A DNA stretch of 64,000 nt from Actinomycetota bacterium (lineage in GTDB: Bacteria; Actinomycetota; Acidimicrobiia; Acidimicrobiales; Ilumatobacteraceae). Position numbers and translations under genes: made by a program. The stretch lies in the NCBI GenBank assembly GCA_030645675.1, contig JAUSLQ010000207.1, forward strand, positions 29,906 through 93,905, given 5' to 3'. The notes under the pieces were generated by a model. That model did no database searches and was not told the origin of the DNA. It saw only the letters and a list, made by a program, of their open reading frames with translations. This document shows, piece after piece, positions 18,593-28,918 of the stretch (within the stretch, counting starts at the first letter, position 1; each line of letters begins with the position of its first letter).

Positions 18593-21500
18593 ATGCGAAG
18601 GGTCACTAGAAGTGGCGGGTTCTTCAGCCTGCTGGCAACGTTCTTTCTGATGGTGACGGTCCCGATGGTCGCCGCGGTCCCCGACGATGGCGAAGGGTCG
18701 GGCACGGGTGATGTGTTCGCCGACCTCATCGTCGTTCTCCGTGACGAGGACGGGGTGCCGCTCCTCCGCCAGTTCGTGGTGCCGAGCGACGTCAGCCCTG
18801 GGCTGACCGAAGAGATGTATTGCGTTCAACCCATGTCGACGACCTCGATCCCGGCAGTCTTGCCGGTCGAGAACCCTGCCGACGGCCGTCAGGTGTACCT
18901 GATTCCGCTGATGGGCGATCCTGGCGCACCGCCTCCGCCGGAGGGCGAAGAGGTCGAGGTCTGCGATCCTCAGCCGTCGTACGCGATGTACGTGCAGGAG
19001 GCGGAGCTCGAACGCCTGAACATGGCACGGCAACCGGACGAGGTCAAGGACCGCAAGCTCTCCGACGTCATGGTCAAGCTGCTCACGGCTGACGAAGTCA
19101 CCCTCGACGGCGCCGGTCGGATCACGGTGGACGGCGTGCCGATCGATGCCTCGCCCGAGCACGCGGCCATCTACCTGTCGTTGATGTCGAGCGGTTCGAT
19201 CCCGGGACTGGGCGTCGAACCCGCTGCGATCAGCCCCTTGGACGCCTGGATGCTCGCTGCCGCTTCGGTGGGGACCGCCTCCGGCAAGGAGACGCCGATC
19301 ACCATCGACTCGGTCCAGTACTACAACCGAATCGTCGGCGTCGTCGACGAGTACGTCGAGGTCCCTGGAGTGTGGACCGTCGACTTCCTCCGAACGACTC
19401 CACCAGGTGGTGAGCAGTTCGTCGATTTCGGCGACTTCAGCTACTCCCGCAGCGATGTGTTCCAGGGCTGTGCGACGTGGCTCGACGTCCCCAGTCTCAC
19501 GTGGCAGGTCAGCCCGGTCGCCGAGCTCGCGCAGTTCTCCGACCTTCCGCCGATCGCTGAAGGCGGCACCGTTGCGAACGTCGCCGGCTTCGCACAGATG
19601 GCCGACGACGTCCGAGAAGTGATCCTGCTGCTGCACGATCACGAGGTCATTCCCGGCTTCTTCATCGACCCGGTGGGCCAGAACACGTGCGCTGAGCAGA
19701 CCGCTGCACTCAGCGAGCCTGCGGTGAGCCTGGGAGTCGTTCCCATCGACATCATCCAGACCGATGTCGTTCCCGTCACCACCTCGCTCTACATGCCGTG
19801 GGCGGGTACAACGGTCGACGCCGCACAGCTGCGGCTGACCGTCGACGCGGTCGACGCGTTCTCCGCTGGAACCCAGATCTCCGCTGTCGCAACCGACCTG
19901 TCGGGTGCGATGGAGTTCGTGGTCGATGTTGACGGCAACCTGGTGGGCACATGGGGCCCGGTGGATGGCTTTGCGGTCACGCCTGGCTACCACCTCGACA
20001 CCACGTTCGACCTCAGCATCGCTGACGGCGCGCCGCTGGGCAGCTACACGCTGACCCTCGAGATGATCGATCTCGACGCATCCGATCCTTCGGTCGAGGT
20101 GCTGGCGTCTGAGATGACATCGACCATGGTCCACGACGCAGCGCTCACGGTGCTGTGGACGTCGATGATCGAGTACGCCGCGCAGGGCACGTACCAGCCG
20201 ATCACCGCACGTGTGTTCAACCCCGACCTCGGCCAGCCCGAACTGATCGGCACCTCGCTGCGCGTTACAGTTGATGCGCCCGAGGCGTTCCTGCTCGACA
20301 CTCAGGTGAGTGCATGGTCGGAGACCGTCGAGATGCAGTTCACGCTCGAGGCCGACGGTGACCTCGTCGGGGCTTGGGCGCTGCCCGATCCGTTGTCGGT
20401 CCCCTATGACCATCTGATCACCTGGTACCTCAACGTCGCCGAAGGCGCACCCACGGGTGTCTATCAGGTGATGATCGAGGTCGTCGATGGAGGCGGAGCC
20501 ATCTTGAGCGGTCCCGCCGTCGATGAGTTCATCATTGTCGCGGCACCAGCTCACGGTGGTGGTGGCGGCGGTGGCGGCGGTGGCGAGGAGCCGGCCCTGC
20601 CTCCGGTGGCATCGATCATCGAGAGCCCCCCGGTCGTGACCAACTCGACCTCGGCCACCTTCGTGTTCGAGGCCAATCAGCCCGAGGCAGAGTTCGGCTG
20701 CTCGTTGGACGGGGCGGTGGCCACTCTGTGTTCCAGCCCTGTCACCTCCGAGAACCTGACCGACGGCTCGCACCTGTTCGCGGTATACGCGACGACCGAC
20801 CAGGTCGGCCCGACGGCAGTCGCATCGTGGATCGTCGACACGGTCGCACCAATTGTGTCGCTGACCACAGTGCCTGACGCAGCCACCACCGAGTTGGACG
20901 CCACCTTCGACTTCATCGTCGACGGAGCGGTCACCACGTTGTGTTCGCTCGACGGCGCGGTGCTCGCGGCGTGCACGAGCCCGGCGGACTACAGCGACCT
21001 CGATCTCGGCTCGCACAGCTTCGTCGTCGCCGCGGTGGACAACGCCGGGAATCATGCGTCGGTGAGTCACCGATGGACGATCCACACTGCACCGCAGGAC
21101 ATCCCGAGTGTCATCCCGATGACACCGGTCAGGCTGGCCGACACCCGCGCCGGATGGGTCGCTGCCGATGGTGAGTTCACCGGCACCGGCCCGGTCGCCA
21201 GCGGGAGTCGGATCCGTGTCCAGATCGCCGGGCGGGCGGGAATCCCAAGCGATGCCGAAGCGGTGATGATGAACCTCACCATCGCCGGTGCGACTGGGGC
21301 AGGGTACGCAACGGCGTATGCCTGCGGCATCCAGCCGCCGACGTCGAGCATCAACTATGTCGCTGGCCACAGCATCGCCAACGAGGTGATGGTGGATCTG
21401 TCATGGGCAGGCGGTGTGTGCGTGTACGTGCACACCACTGCCGAGGTGATCATCGACGTCGTCGGCTACGCCCCGCCCAGCCTGGACTACTCCGTGCTGA

Positions 21501-21853
21501 CACCGGTCAGGTTGGCCGACACCCGCGCCGGTTGGGTTGCTGCCGATGGTGAGTTCACCGGCACCGGCCCGGTCGTGGGTGGCCAGGTGATAGAGGTTCA
21601 GATCGCCGGGCGCGGAGGTGTCCCCGATGATGCCGAAGCGGTGATGATGAACCTCACCATCGCCGGTGCGACTGGGGCAGGGTACGCAACGGCGTATGCC
21701 TGCGGCATCCAGCCGCCGACGTCGAGCATCAACCTCCTCGCCGGTCACAGCATCGCCAACGAGTTGATGGTCGGTCTGTCGCCCACCGGGACCGTGTGCG
21801 TATACGTGCACACCACTGCCGAGGTGATCATCGACGTCGTCGGCTACTGGTAG
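18593..21853 (+). CDS. Large secreted multi-domain protein: Ig-like repeats, Gly-rich linker and two C-terminal PVRLADTR modules
   Basis: RBS GAAGGAGAGAGAC then MRRVTRSGGFFSLLATFFLMVTVPMVAA (signal peptide); ~1086 aa; GGGGGGGGGG linker; CSLDGA...C Ig-like repeats; duplicated C-terminal module. Confidence 0.85.
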   Translation: MRRVTRSGGFFSLLATFFLMVTVPMVAAVPDDGEGSGTGDVFADLIVVLRDEDGVPLLRQFVVPSDVSPGLTEEMYCVQPMSTTSIPAVLPVENPADGRQVYLIPLMGDPGAPPPPEGEEVEVCDPQPSYAMYVQEAELERLNMARQPDEVKDRKLSDVMVKLLTADEVTLDGAGRITVDGVPIDASPEHAAIYLSLMSSGSIPGLGVEPAAISPLDAWMLAAASVGTASGKETPITIDSVQYYNRIVGVVDEYVEVPGVWTVDFLRTTPPGGEQFVDFGDFSYSRSDVFQGCATWLDVPSLTWQVSPVAELAQFSDLPPIAEGGTVANVAGFAQMADDVREVILLLHDHEVIPGFFIDPVGQNTCAEQTAALSEPAVSLGVVPIDIIQTDVVPVTTSLYMPWAGTTVDAAQLRLTVDAVDAFSAGTQISAVATDLSGAMEFVVDVDGNLVGTWGPVDGFAVTPGYHLDTTFDLSIADGAPLGSYTLTLEMIDLDASDPSVEVLASEMTSTMVHDAALTVLWTSMIEYAAQGTYQPITARVFNPDLGQPELIGTSLRVTVDAPEAFLLDTQVSAWSETVEMQFTLEADGDLVGAWALPDPLSVPYDHLITWYLNVAEGAPTGVYQVMIEVVDGGGAILSGPAVDEFIIVAAPAHGGGGGGGGGGEEPALPPVASIIESPPVVTNSTSATFVFEANQPEAEFGCSLDGAVATLCSSPVTSENLTDGSHLFAVYATTDQVGPTAVASWIVDTVAPIVSLTTVPDAATTELDATFDFIVDGAVTTLCSLDGAVLAACTSPADYSDLDLGSHSFVVAAVDNAGNHASVSHRWTIHTAPQDIPSVIPMTPVRLADTRAGWVAADGEFTGTGPVASGSRIRVQIAGRAGIPSDAEAVMMNLTIAGATGAGYATAYACGIQPPTSSINYVAGHSIANEVMVDLSWAGGVCVYVHTTAEVIIDVVGYAPPSLDYSVLTPVRLADTRAGWVAADGEFTGTGPVVGGQVIEVQIAGRGGVPDDAEAVMMNLTIAGATGAGYATAYACGIQPPTSSINLLAGHSIANELMVGLSPTGTVCVYVHTTAEVIIDVVGYW
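20559..20585 (+). repeat. GGY microsatellite encoding a poly-Gly linker
   Basis: ggtggtggtggcggcggtggcggcggtggc-type run; approximate boundaries. Confidence 0.75.
21121..21847 (+). repeat. Tandem duplication (378-bp period) encoding the C-terminal module
   Basis: Copies offset by exactly 378 bp; 105-nt identical block at 21251-21355 and 21629-21733. Confidence 0.92.
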
Positions 21854-22230
21854 CAGCGATCACCATCGCAAGATGCACCGGGCCGCGTCCTGCGTCGGGG
21901 GACCTCCACCCCTCTCCCTGCACTGGTGTCGCGTTCACCGCCGTTCGAGTCCACGAAGCGGGATCGATCTCGAGCGCGCCGAGCACCTCGGCCATCGCCG
22001 TCGGAAAGCGGTGACCACAGCAGACGCCGGAGCGAGCGGCGTCAACACCGGGACGAAGGTCATGGCGTTGACGAACAGCGCCACCTGCGGCCGCCAGAAC
22101 AACACGCTCGCGTACCACTCGCCGAGCATGGTCGTGGGGTGATCTGCCCGAGGGCGACGCCGTCGAGGAACGTGGTTGATGTCATCCAGTAGTGGGCGAC
22201 GAGCGCAGGCGCTCCAAGGGGCACGGTTGG

Positions 22231-23021
22231 TCAGGCTGTGATGTCGCGTCGGGCGAAGGTGGCGGCGGCGAGGACGTAGGCGCCGAGCGCATATGCCGCG
22301 ACGAGGCCGAGCGCTGCACCGAAGCCGATGCTCGTGTTCCCGCCCTCGGCGAGCGCCGACATGGCACTGGCGGGGAGCCATTCCTCGGTGGAGGGCCACA
22401 ACGAGTTGAGGAGGAGTTGCTCGCCGAGGAGGAAGTAGCCGACACCGGCAGCGATGGCAATCGCCGACGATCTTGTGAGCATGGCGAGCATGGCACCGAA
22501 GACACCCCACGCGACACAGGACAGGAGCACGTTGATGTACGTCGAGAGCCCTTCGGCGAGTGCACTGGTCGTGGTCCAGGCGGAGGTGTCGAGCCCTTGA
22601 CGGGCGGCAAGTGGGAATGCGACCGCGGCGACGACCGCACTGGTGATGACGAGGCCGGCGGCGATGAAGGTGACGAGCGCGATGGTCTTTCCGGCGAGCA
22701 CCCTGAGCCGTCGTGGCTCGATGGTGAGGACCGATCGGATGGTGCCGGTGGTGAATTCGCCGGCGACGTTCGACGCGAAGATGGCGAGGGTGACGAGCCC
22801 CAGGAAGGTGGAGGCTGCACCGAGACCCGCAAGCCAGCCGCCGGGGGCAACGAGCTTGTTGAGGGTGAGCTGGCCCATCGGGCCGTGCCGGATGCCGGTG
22901 TCGTTGGCGCGCAGGATGCTGACCGAGGTGATCGCGACGCTGAAGCCAACGAGCGCGGCCAGGGAGCCGGCTGCGAAGTTGCGGCGGGTGAGTTTGACCC
23001 ATTCGGATCGGAAGGCGGCGA

Positions 23022-23025
<4 letters not shown>
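22231..23025 (-). CDS. ABC-2 type transporter permease
   Basis: FRSEWVKLTRRNFAAGSL...GEFTTGTIRSVLTIEPRR; multiple TM segments; overlaps the ATPase gene by 4 bp. Confidence 0.88.
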
Positions 23026-23939
<914 letters not shown>

Positions 23940-24012
23940 CGTGACTCGTTCCGTCCGGGTTGATCGCCGTGCGCGGTTGGCGGGTCGATGCGGGTGTTGG
24001 TGGGCATGGCTG

Positions 24013-24384
24013 TTAGTTCGCCTGTTCGCTGTTGAGATCGTCACTGGCAGACGATGTACGGGTGATGGCGGCTCTGGCGCCGGCGGACAAGCGGCCGAGG
24101 GCATCGATGATCAGTAGGCGCTCGCTCACGCCTGATGCTCGCCGTCGGCTGTGGAGGTGGCCTCGCACCCGCTGACGCCTGGACCCTGTCGAGCGTTGTT
24201 CGCGGAGCGCGAACGGCGCGACCGCGGCAGCGGCACCGAGGTACAGGAGGCCAGCAAGGGCGACAGCGCCCACGTTGTCGACGAGCAGTTTGGTTGCCGG
24301 AGTAGCCGCACCGAACAGCACGGCTGCCAGCGCGCACCAAACCCACCCGTTCCTCTGAGTCACATGACGGCGAGTGTCTTCCAC
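24013..24384 (-). pseudogene. Truncated EamA/DMT-family transporter (N-terminal ~60 aa only)
   Basis: NGWVWCALAAVLFGAATPATKLLVDNVGAVALAGLLYLGAAAAVAPFALRE then basic, non-membrane sequence to stop. Confidence 0.65.
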
Positions 24385-24524
24385 GGATAGAAGCTAGACC
24401 CGGCAACGCACCCAACTCGCGCCAGGAGGGGCGAGCAGCGACCTGTTCGCCCCCGCGTCGACCGCAGCACCGAAGGCCGCTCTACGAAGTGATGCAGGGC
24501 CGTAGAGCCGGATAGCTTCTGGCG

Positions 24525-25025
24525 ATGACCAGAATCGAGCAGGTATCGACTGTCACCCACTACGGATCGGCTCGCCGTCTGTTCGGTGCGTATCAGCGGG
24601 CGGTGGAGAGCTTCGCGTCCGACGCGGAGATCTGCGCTTGATTCGATGACATCTCAGCGGAGCTGGTGCAGCTTCGTTCGTTCTACGACACCCCGGGGTT
24701 CCTTCTGCTCGCTGCCGGCGACGATGGGAAGCCGGCAGGGTGTGTCGGCATGCGCGTGCACGCCGAGGGGATCGGTGAGGTGCGCCGCCTGTTCGTCAAT
24801 CCTGACTCGCGCGCGTCAGGTGTCGGCAGAGCTTTGGTCGCCGAGTTGGTCAACCGCTCGCGGGCGCAGGGGCTCGATCGTCTGGTGTTGAACACGTTGC
24901 CGACGATGGTTCAGGCGGTGGGCCTGTACCGGTCTCTTGGGTTCGTGCCGTGCGCGCCGTATGTCGAGGATCCGACTGACGGGGTGCTCTACTTCGAACT
25001 GCTGCTGACGTCGGTTTCAGGCTGA
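24525..25025 (+). pseudogene. GNAT acetyltransferase interrupted by an in-frame TGA (24639-24641)
   Basis: Single frame MTRIEQVSTVTHYGSARRLFGAYQRAVESFASDAEICA*FDDISAELVQLRSFYDTPGFLLLA...VRRLFVNPDSRASGVGRALVAELV. Confidence 0.75.
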
Positions 25026-25102
25026 CACCGGGTTGGGAACGCGGCGTGCCTGGCTGAGTCGTGCGATGGGTCGGTTGGTCATAGCTGCACTCTTCTCGGC
25101 AG

Positions 25103-26257
25103 TCACAGCCACCGCCGCATGACTTGTTGCTCGAAGGCGACCTTGCCCCAGTGCCAGCGGCGACCGGGATCGTGCAGTGCCACCGTTGGGGCCGGGTCGC
25201 CGTAGAAGTTGCCTGCGCCATAGGCGGCACGCCCGTCTCCGGTCTCGATGAAGCAGCCGCCGTGCCCATCAAAGCCGGTGGGTGTCGGCGCGCCCGAGAT
25301 CGATGCGCTGATCGTGTCCGCGACCACGTGTGCCTGCCCGTGTGCGAAGACCCCGGCGCGTGGGAGTGGTTTGCCGATGCCGAGGACGATGTGGGTGTTG
25401 TCCCCGATCGCGTAGACACCGGGGAAGGCGGTGGCCAGCGTGGATCGGTCGGCGTGGATCCAGCCGTCGTCGGCGGCCAGGGCGGAGTTGGCAATGGCGG
25501 GTGGGGCCACGATCGGGGGCATGTAGACGACCAGGTCGGCTCGCTCGTTGGTGTCGCCGAACTGCAGACTGCCTGGCTCCACAGCGGTGATCTGTCGACC
25601 CGGCTGGTAGTCGATGTTGCGCTGTGCGAGCAGCATCGTGACGGCAGCGGACACGTCGGCTCCCGCGACGGGCATCGGTGCGGGTTCGGCGCTGCGAACG
25701 GCGACCTCGACGCTGCTGCGTACTCCCCTCGCGCGTAGACCGGCTTCGATCAGCAGGGCGGCTTCGTAGGGCGCGGCCGGGCACTTGTAGAGGGGTGCGG
25801 CGGTGACGACGACGATTCGGCCTGTCTCGACGCGTCGGAGCTCTCCGGCAAGTCGTTCCGCGCCGCCCAAGGTGGCGAAGGTCTGACCGTGTTCGGCCAG
25901 CCCGGGGATGCGGTCGGTTGCCCAGTCGGCGCCGAGGCTGACGACCAGGTGGTCGCCAGTCAACCGCTGGTCACCAACGGTGACAGTTCGCGTCGCAGGG
26001 TCGATGTCGGTCACGTCGCCGATGACCACCTCGATGCCACGGCGCTCCAGACGCCGCAGCGGGCGCGTGATCTGGGCAGGGCGGCGCGCTCCGGTCATCA
26101 CCCACAGGTAGGACGCGGCGAAGGTGAAGTCGGGGTCGCGGTTGATGAGCACCACACGGTGGCGGCGGTCGAGCCGACGCCGAAGACGATTCGCCGTGGC
26201 GATCCCGCCGATCCCGCCACCGGCCACCAGCACCGTCTGAGATCCGGTCGACACCAT
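25103..26257 (-). CDS. FAD/NAD(P)-binding oxidoreductase, sulfide:quinone oxidoreductase-like
   Basis: VLVAGGGIGGIATANRLRRRL; LYKCPAAPYEAALLIE; AIGDNTHIVLGIGKPLPRAGVFAHGQ. Confidence 0.8.
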   Translation of the reverse strand: MVSTGSQTVLVAGGGIGGIATANRLRRRLDRRHRVVLINRDPDFTFAASYLWVMTGARRPAQITRPLRRLERRGIEVVIGDVTDIDPATRTVTVGDQRLTGDHLVVSLGADWATDRIPGLAEHGQTFATLGGAERLAGELRRVETGRIVVVTAAPLYKCPAAPYEAALLIEAGLRARGVRSSVEVAVRSAEPAPMPVAGADVSAAVTMLLAQRNIDYQPGRQITAVEPGSLQFGDTNERADLVVYMPPIVAPPAIANSALAADDGWIHADRSTLATAFPGVYAIGDNTHIVLGIGKPLPRAGVFAHGQAHVVADTISASISGAPTPTGFDGHGGCFIETGDGRAAYGAGNFYGDPAPTVALHDPGRRWHWGKVAFEQQVMRRWL

Positions 26258-26346
26258 CACAGGACCTGCGCAGCGTGTCGCACCGTCGCCAACACACGGA
26301 TGTCGTCGGCGCCGGCGGCAACGTTCGGGATCTTGAAACAAGTCAT
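26257..26346 (-). CDS. 29-aa small ORF translationally coupled to the SQR-like gene
   Basis: MTCFKIPNVAAGADDIRVLATVRHAAQVL*; upstream AGAGGAGACCACTG RBS; stop overlaps the ATG of the next gene. Confidence 0.5.
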   Translation of the reverse strand: MTCFKIPNVAAGADDIRVLATVRHAAQVL

Positions 26347-26386
26347 CAGTGGTCTCCTCTGAAGCGGTGGCTGGACGGGTCGTTCA

Positions 26387-27082
26387 TCAGGTCGTGCCCT
26401 TTGTGTGGGTCGTCGAGTGAGGTCGCCGCAGGAACCGGAGCGGTTCGATGTCGCCAGTGAGGGCGAGGCGCCGCTCGGGAACCGGGTTCCCGTTGAACTG
26501 GCTGTCGTGGCATCGCATCGCAGCCCGCTGACGGCTGCGCTCGACCGGAAGTCGTACGTGGATCTCATCCTGAACGCGTCCCACGAAGCGACCGTTGAAC
26601 TCGCCGTTCAGGGAGTCGGCGACCTGACTGCTGATGGTCCAGGCGAGCACCGGGAGATCGAGATGGTCGGCGACGGCCATCGCCGCCGCCGTTGCGTGGA
26701 TGTGGTCGGGATGGCCGGTGATGCCGCCCTCGTCGAACACCAAGATCAGATCGCTGCCGACGGCGAAGGGCTCGATGGCTGCAGCGAGAAGTCCAACATC
26801 GACCGTGGACAGCTGTCCGTCGGGATGGTCGAACTGGTGGATCGTGCTGATGCCGAGCTCGGTTGCCGCTGCAGCCAGCTCGCGACGTCGCGCTTCGGCA
26901 AGATCGCCGGACGGGGTGACGAGTGTGGACGCCTCACCATGCGTGAGGCACACCAGATCGATCGAGGCTCCGTGGTCGATGAGCGTCGAGATGATCGCGC
27001 CGAGCCCGAAGCTCTCGTCGTCGGGATGGGCGCAGACGGCGAGGACCTGGTGTGCGGCCGGCATGACGTCGGCGGGGTTCAT
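26387..27082 (-). CDS. PIG-L/LmbE-type deacetylase family protein
   Basis: VLAVCAHPDDESFGLGAIISTLIDHGASIDLVCLTHGEAS...; GHPDHIHATAAAM. Confidence 0.88.
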   Translation of the reverse strand: MNPADVMPAAHQVLAVCAHPDDESFGLGAIISTLIDHGASIDLVCLTHGEASTLVTPSGDLAEARRRELAAAATELGISTIHQFDHPDGQLSTVDVGLLAAAIEPFAVGSDLILVFDEGGITGHPDHIHATAAAMAVADHLDLPVLAWTISSQVADSLNGEFNGRFVGRVQDEIHVRLPVERSRQRAAMRCHDSQFNGNPVPERRLALTGDIEPLRFLRRPHSTTHTKGTT

Positions 27083-27801
27083 CGCGGAGCCATCCGGGTG
27101 AGATTGTTCGGCCCCGCGGGCGTCAGCTCGATGGTGAGGACCTGGAACGCGCCGAACCTCGTAGCAAAGTGACGACCGAGTCGTTCGAGCGCGGGTGACC
27201 AGCGCTCGATCCCCGGGAGTGCGTCTGGCGAGTACAGCCCGGCACGAAGCGAGCAGCGACCGTGTTGGGTGCCGAGGTCCGTGAGCGTGCGACGGTCGAG
27301 GAGATGCGCCGTGTCCCAGGGCGGCAGGCTGAACTGGCGCCGTTTCCAACAGCCCCATGGGCTGGTCCGGTTGAGCGAGCCGACCACGACGCGACCTCCG
27401 GGTTTGGTGACCCGGGCCAGTTCAGCGAACACACGAGCGGGGCTGGCCGCGAACTCGCAGACGGTGACGGCGAAGGCGATGTCGACGGAGCCGTCCGGGA
27501 GTGGGATCTGGTGGGTGTCGCCGAGCAGGAGCGCACCCGTTGTCCGGTTGCGGGCGATGGCGAGCGCGTCGGGGTCCCGGTCGATGCCGATGACATTGGC
27601 GCCCTCGGCTTCGAGGCGGTGCATGAACCGACCGGTCCCGCATCCTGCGTCGAGGGCGGCACGTCCCGAGATCGGTCCGGCGGCGTCGAGCAGCAGCCGA
27701 TGTTCGATCGCGGTGGCGTGGTGGCCCCAGGGCCGGTCGAACCAGGCGTCGTACGCGTCGGCTGGGGCGCTCCAGCGTGTCGGCGGCTCAATGGTGATCA
27801 T
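27079..27801 (-). CDS. Class I SAM-dependent methyltransferase
   Basis: ALDAGCGTGRFMHRLEAEGANVIGIDRDPDALAIAR; overlaps PIG-L gene by 4 bp. Confidence 0.9.
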   Translation of the reverse strand: MITIEPPTRWSAPADAYDAWFDRPWGHHATAIEHRLLLDAAGPISGRAALDAGCGTGRFMHRLEAEGANVIGIDRDPDALAIARNRTTGALLLGDTHQIPLPDGSVDIAFAVTVCEFAASPARVFAELARVTKPGGRVVVGSLNRTSPWGCWKRRQFSLPPWDTAHLLDRRTLTDLGTQHGRCSLRAGLYSPDALPGIERWSPALERLGRHFATRFGAFQVLTIELTPAGPNNLTRMAPR

Positions 27802-27806
27802 GAGCG

Positions 27807-28157
27807 TCAGAACGTGATGGTCTTGTCGGCCCAGAGCGTCCAGTCGGTGACCTCGTCGAGGGTCGACCGACGGGTTTCAGGGATGAGCATCTCGTCGGTG
27901 ATCCCCCGGGCGTCCATGCACGTGCCGCACAGACCGATCTCGGCGCCGTGGCGGGCGGCGGAGGTGAGCATGCGGTCGAGGTGGTAGTAGCCGTTGGGGA
28001 GTTGCTGGTTGGCGATCGCGCAACCAACTGCGTCGCCGAAGCAGAAGATCTTCACGTCGACGTCGTCACGTTTGGCGAGGTTCCCGGCCAAGCGGAGGCC
28101 GTTGTAGTTGGCCTCGGTGCCATAGGCGGGGCCTTGCAGGATGACCAGGATCTTCAT
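27807..28157 (-). CDS. DsrE family sulfur-relay-like protein
   Basis: MKILVILQGPAYGTEANYNGLRLAGNLAKRDDVDVKIFCFGDAVGCAIANQ...GLCGTCMDARGI. Confidence 0.88.
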   Translation of the reverse strand: MKILVILQGPAYGTEANYNGLRLAGNLAKRDDVDVKIFCFGDAVGCAIANQQLPNGYYHLDRMLTSAARHGAEIGLCGTCMDARGITDEMLIPETRRSTLDEVTDWTLWADKTITF

Positions 28158-28837
28158 GGCGTGATCTCCTCGCTGACGGTGGACTCGATCGGCAGGCGGG
28201 CGTTGCGCCATTCGGGGAAGCCGTCTTCGAGACGGCGTGCGTGGCGACCGCGGCGGCGCAGGAGCTGAACGGCTTCGTCGGCGAACACGCAGTACGGCCC
28301 ACGGCAGTAGGCGACGACATCGACGTCAGCGGGAAGGTTGCGCAGTTGACGAGCGAGTTGTTCGATCGGGATCGAGATCGCGCCGGCGATGTGGCCGGCG
28401 GCGTACTCGGCGCCGGGGCGGACGTCGATGACGATCACGTCGCCGTCGACGAGACGTCGGGCGAGGTCCTCGCGGCGGACCTGTTCGAGGTCGTCGCGGT
28501 GGCCGAGATAGGCGCTGGCGAGATCGTCAATGGCGTCGTGGTGAGTGACCGCGACCGAGCGCAGCGACGCCCACAACGCAGCGACCTGTTCCGATGCGAG
28601 CCGGTAGTAGATGCGGTTGCCGTCGCGGCGGGTGGTGACGAGACCGACGGTGGCCAGGGTGCGGAGGTGGAACGACGTGTTGGCGACGCTCTGGTCGATC
28701 TCGGTGGCGAGCTCGTCGACGTGCCGTTCGCCCTGGGCAAGCACGTCGATCAGTTCGGCCCGGCGACCGTTGCCGAGCGCCTTGGCAACTTCGGCAAAGC
28801 CGTCGAAGAGTGCATCTTTCTTGCCTCGGCTTGCCAC
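28154..28837 (-). CDS. ArsR-family regulator fused to rhodanese domain
   Basis: N-terminal ArsR wHTH (VAKALGNGRRAELIDVLAQGERHVDELA), C-terminal rhodanese (DVRPGAEYAAGHIAGA...VAYCRGPYCVFADEAV); GTG start with GGAGG. Confidence 0.92.
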   Translation of the reverse strand: MASRGKKDALFDGFAEVAKALGNGRRAELIDVLAQGERHVDELATEIDQSVANTSFHLRTLATVGLVTTRRDGNRIYYRLASEQVAALWASLRSVAVTHHDAIDDLASAYLGHRDDLEQVRREDLARRLVDGDVIVIDVRPGAEYAAGHIAGAISIPIEQLARQLRNLPADVDVVAYCRGPYCVFADEAVQLLRRRGRHARRLEDGFPEWRNARLPIESTVSEEITP

Positions 28838-28851
28838 TGCTACCTCCGTGT

Positions 28852-28867
28852 TCAAAGATCTACTTGA
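28852..28867. promoter_or_regulatory. Putative ArsR operator site A (TCAA-N8-TTGA)
   Basis: TCAAAGATCTACTTGA in divergent intergenic region. Confidence 0.6.
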
Positions 28868-28893
28868 CAAGATAGCGTCATCGCCGCGACTAT

Positions 28894-28909
28894 TCAAGTT
28901 GCTATTTGA
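28894..28909. promoter_or_regulatory. Putative ArsR operator site B (TCAA-N8-TTGA)
   Basis: TCAAGTTGCTATTTGA, 42 bp from site A. Confidence 0.6.
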
Positions 28910-28918
28910 GGAGGCAGT

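Noticed and set aside
18341-21370. 1009-aa minus-strand ORF opposite the secreted protein
   Set aside because: Antisense to a well-supported gene with signal peptide, RBS and domain repeats; its composition is typical of a shadow ORF in high-GC DNA.
21870-22230. Minus-strand stretch reading HYWMTSTTFLDGVALGQITP / TTMLGEWYASVLFWRPQVALFVNAMTFVPVLTPLAPASAVVTA across two frames
   Set aside because: Could be a frameshifted membrane-protein remnant, but no family was recognised and no continuous ORF exists; too weak to call.
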